Shown: piece by piece, positions 15,554 through 17,045 of the stretch | How positions within the stretch are numbered: the first letter of the stretch is position 1 | How the letters are laid out: each line of letters starts with the position of its first letter | NCBI GenBank assembly: GCA_031411835.1 | Contig: JANOBV010000357.1 | Coordinates: 1 to 17,045, forward strand | Reading direction: 5' to 3' | Origin: JADKIH01 sp031411835 | GTDB lineage: Bacteria; Bacteroidota; Bacteroidia; AKYH767-A; 2013-40CM-41-45 | Length of the DNA: 17,045 bases | Made by a program: the position numbers and the translations under genes | The notes under the pieces: model-generated | The model's database searches: none | The model's input: only the letters and a program-made list of their open reading frames with translations | What the model was told of the DNA's origin: nothing

Positions 15554-16709
15554 TACTTCTTGCGCGGCGAATTACAATATTATAACACGCTTTGAACAAG
15601 TATTTGACATCCGTTGTGAGTGGATTTTTTTCGTGAGCAATTAGGTATTTCATTTCTGATGCTTGGATCTCTTCCATGGTTTTAGGCATGTCGACATAAA
15701 ACGGTGGAATTAGACCGGGTTTATGATTAAGTCGTCTTTCCTGTAGTTCTTCAGAATAGAGTCCGAGGAAGTGCGAGCTTAACGGGCGAACACCTACAAT
15801 TTTCAGGTCTCCTTTAAGAAGATTGATGATCATTGGCAATTCGTCGATCCAATAACGGCGGAAGAACCTTCCAAGAGTAGACACTCTGAAATCGTCCTTC
15901 ATTTTTCCGCCATCGGCCAAATGGTTCATCTCATATACATACTTCTGTATGTATTCAGAATAAGAGTGCATGGTACGCATCTTATATACATGTATCACCT
16001 TGCCGTTTTTACCGTGGCGACGCATTCTGAAGATGGGACCATAAACCGGTTCGTAATCGAACAGGGGTGATTTTTCTTTTGAAGCTACGAAGAAGAGATT
16101 CTTTCCGATGAACTTCATCGATTTGATCTCGAAGCCGGCAGCATATAAACGACCTAATGTTTCTGTGCGGGAAAGAACTTTATTTCTTTCGCCCACCATT
16201 ACATTATATAAGTTGCGGGTTACCGGAAATTTCGGGAACACACGTTTCAAGAAAAAGTCGAGTACATAATATATGTGTGCGAGTCCAACAGGAAAGCGAT
16301 TCATTATACGACGCTTTCTCAAATATTTTGTTTCAACACAACCGATGAACAAACCACCTTCAGACAAATGATCATTTACTTTATGTAAAAAATTATTGAT
16401 GCCGCGGACATCGTTGATCCGTTTTAAGTTGATTATTGCTTTTGCATTTGCCGGAAGATTGTTGACGCTGTCGGCAATCGATGTACGCATTACAAAAGTT
16501 CCTTCCGTTTTTAAATTACAAAAATCGGAAATGTATTTTTTGACATCACGTTCCATTCCGCCGATCTTTTCAAGATGCGGTCGAAAGTTGTGTAATCGTT
16601 TTTTTGTTTGCGGAAAATTTTTCGTGGCAATTGCAGAAGAGCCTACAACCGGATTGTTGCGGAACGAAAATTGACGCAATACATTTTTTGTATTCTTCTC
16701 TTTTTTCAT
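15549..16709 (-). CDS. Sugar-phosphate transferase (PglC/WbaP catalytic family) with atypical N-terminal half
   Basis: 386 residues. Residues ~224-386 carry the bacterial sugar transferase core: GPIF, GKNGKVIHVYKMRTM, RVSTLGRFFRRYWIDELP with the Asp289-Glu290 catalytic dyad known from PglC, then KGDLKIVGVRPLS and KPGLIPPFYVDMP. By family knowledge it moves a sugar-1-phosphate from a nucleotide sugar to undecaprenyl phosphate, starting capsule or exopolysaccharide units. The hydrophobic re-entrant helix normally just before GPxF is missing. Instead residues ~90-212 resemble the C-terminal half of a class I methyltransferase (FLHKVNDHLSEGGLFIG; GRLYAAGFEIKSMKFIGKN), but no SAM-binding glycine motif is seen. 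The segment VGLAHIYYVLDFFLKRVF could touch the membrane. Start: the frame extends to a TTG at 16733, but the ATG at 16709 (MKKEKNTKN) is more natural. The TAG stop lies inside the heptamer array. It sits 166 bp upstream of the Wzi-like gene on the same strand, a likely shared surface-polysaccharide role. Confidence 0.8.
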   Translation of the reverse strand: MKKEKNTKNVLRQFSFRNNPVVGSSAIATKNFPQTKKRLHNFRPHLEKIGGMERDVKKYISDFCNLKTEGTFVMRTSIADSVNNLPANAKAIINLKRINDVRGINNFLHKVNDHLSEGGLFIGCVETKYLRKRRIMNRFPVGLAHIYYVLDFFLKRVFPKFPVTRNLYNVMVGERNKVLSRTETLGRLYAAGFEIKSMKFIGKNLFFVASKEKSPLFDYEPVYGPIFRMRRHGKNGKVIHVYKMRTMHSYSEYIQKYVYEMNHLADGGKMKDDFRVSTLGRFFRRYWIDELPMIINLLKGDLKIVGVRPLSSHFLGLYSEELQERRLNHKPGLIPPFYVDMPKTMEEIQASEMKYLIAHEKNPLTTDVKYLFKACYNIVIRRARSK

Positions 16710-16730
16710 TTTACTATTTCGTTCCCGGAA

Positions 16731-16738
16731 CAAACATA
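16731..16738 (-). promoter_or_regulatory. Candidate -7 promoter box TATGTTTG
   Basis: An exact match to the Bacteroidota consensus TAnnTTTG on the minus strand. It is 21 bases upstream of the transferase ATG and would give a leader of about 15 bases. I see no convincing -33 TTTG partner, so this could be chance. Confidence 0.3.
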
Positions 16739-16770
16739 AGATTTGTGTTCATGTTATGTTTCATAATCCT

Positions 16771-16790
16771 GCTCATTTCTTACAATGAGC
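16771..16790. other. Stem-loop GCTCAT / ATGAGC
   Basis: A 6-bp perfect stem with an 8-base loop (TTCTTACA), upstream of the transferase gene. Neither strand has a T-run right after it, so it is not a clear terminator. It may be an upstream control structure or terminator remnant. Confidence 0.35.
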
Positions 16791-16853
16791 AAAATAATTC
16801 CGAATTAATTAATTTAATTTTTTAATTAATTGCTTTATTTTATTTTATGGTTG

Positions 16854-16943
16854 GTGTACTGACTCGCAGATGTACACTGTCTTTTTTCTGAACACCTTAG
16901 GCGAAAGCCTTTCGGAGAGCGGGATTCAGGACGTGGTGGTGTT
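16854..16943. other. Segment with several possible RNA stems, unassigned
   Basis: Stems visible on the plus strand: GTGTAC (16854-16859) with GTACAC (16872-16877); AGGC-GAAA-GCCT (16899-16910); AACACC (16891-16896) with GGTGTT (16938-16943); and CTGAA (16888-16892) with TTCAG (16925-16929). The last two cross or compete, as in a pseudoknot. It is less AT-rich than its flanks. It matches no RNA family that I can name. Confidence 0.3.
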
Positions 16944-17045
16944 ATGAATTATTGATATCCAAATCTAATCATAAGGAACGGAATTTGCAAGAGAAATCGG
17001 CCATCGCCACACTATATGCCGTAAATGCATAATAAAATAGGGGAA

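Larger units (their letters stand above)
16710..17045. other. Region upstream of the transferase gene, no supported gene
   Basis: 336 bp. Next to the gene lies the candidate promoter, then the 6-bp stem-loop, then an AT-rich inverted repeat around AATTAATTAA (16803-16812) and TTAATTAATT (16822-16831), then the multi-stem segment at 16854-16943. From 16944 to the edge I see nothing beyond short open stretches on both strands that I cannot call genes. Confidence 0.5.

Noticed and set aside
16710..16733. Extended start of the transferase from TTG
   Set aside because: The ATG at 16709 is a better start, and the candidate -7 box overlaps the TTG region.
16888..16943. tRNA-like pairing on the minus strand (GAATCCCGCTCTCC)
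   Set aside because: No proper T-loop, anticodon arm or acceptor stem can be drawn.
16870..16947. Plus-strand 25-codon frame MYTVFFLN...
   Set aside because: Too short, no recognisable family and no leader; the bases are better explained by the stems in the region.
16965..17045. Minus-strand frame open to the right edge (ends SVPYD, TAG)
   Set aside because: Only 26 codons visible with no recognisable family; could be the tail of an upstream gene but cannot be supported.

Overview
The window comes from a member of the Bacteroidota (Flavobacteria/Sphingobacteria/Chitinophaga-like; I cannot be more exact). It is AT-rich. Its genes start behind A-rich leaders without clear Shine-Dalgarno sequences. 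Its proteins carry families typical of this phylum: GEVED domains, SprB repeats, cysteine-paired Ig/PKD-like modules and right-handed beta-helix blocks closed by a PDIGA-x-E signature. All three protein genes that I can support lie on the minus strand.

Positions 1-13173 are one uninterrupted minus-strand reading frame of at least 4391 codons. It runs off the left edge, so the C-terminus is not seen. It encodes a giant secreted surface protein. In order from the N-terminus: a signal peptide; a ~790-residue beta-helix block; about a dozen Ig-like modules, two of which are interrupted by a ~220-residue beta-sandwich-like insert, with a pair of SprB repeats in the middle; a second ~790-residue beta-helix block paralogous to the first; a fibronectin-like linker; and a ~425-residue super-repeat (Ig split by a GEVED domain, then two more Ig modules) present in two full copies and the start of a third. 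A type IX secretion sorting domain would be expected beyond the left edge but cannot be seen.

Positions 13174-13744 are non-coding. They hold the leader of the giant gene, with a strong stem-loop, a dyad and a spaced direct repeat, and at the far end a short heptamer tract.

Positions 13745-15382 encode a Wzi-like outer-membrane beta-barrel. Positions 15549-16709 encode a sugar-phosphate transferase of the PglC/WbaP catalytic family, with an unusual N-terminal half in place of the usual membrane hairpin. The 166 bp between them are almost wholly heptanucleotide repeats, including two arms in inverted orientation. This pair suggests capsule or exopolysaccharide assembly: the transferase would load the first sugar on a lipid carrier, and the barrel would attach or organise the polymer at the outer membrane. 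Whether the giant adhesin works with that polysaccharide is only a guess from proximity and shared strand.

Positions 16710-17045 contain no gene that I can support, only AT-rich inverted repeats and a short segment with several possible stems.
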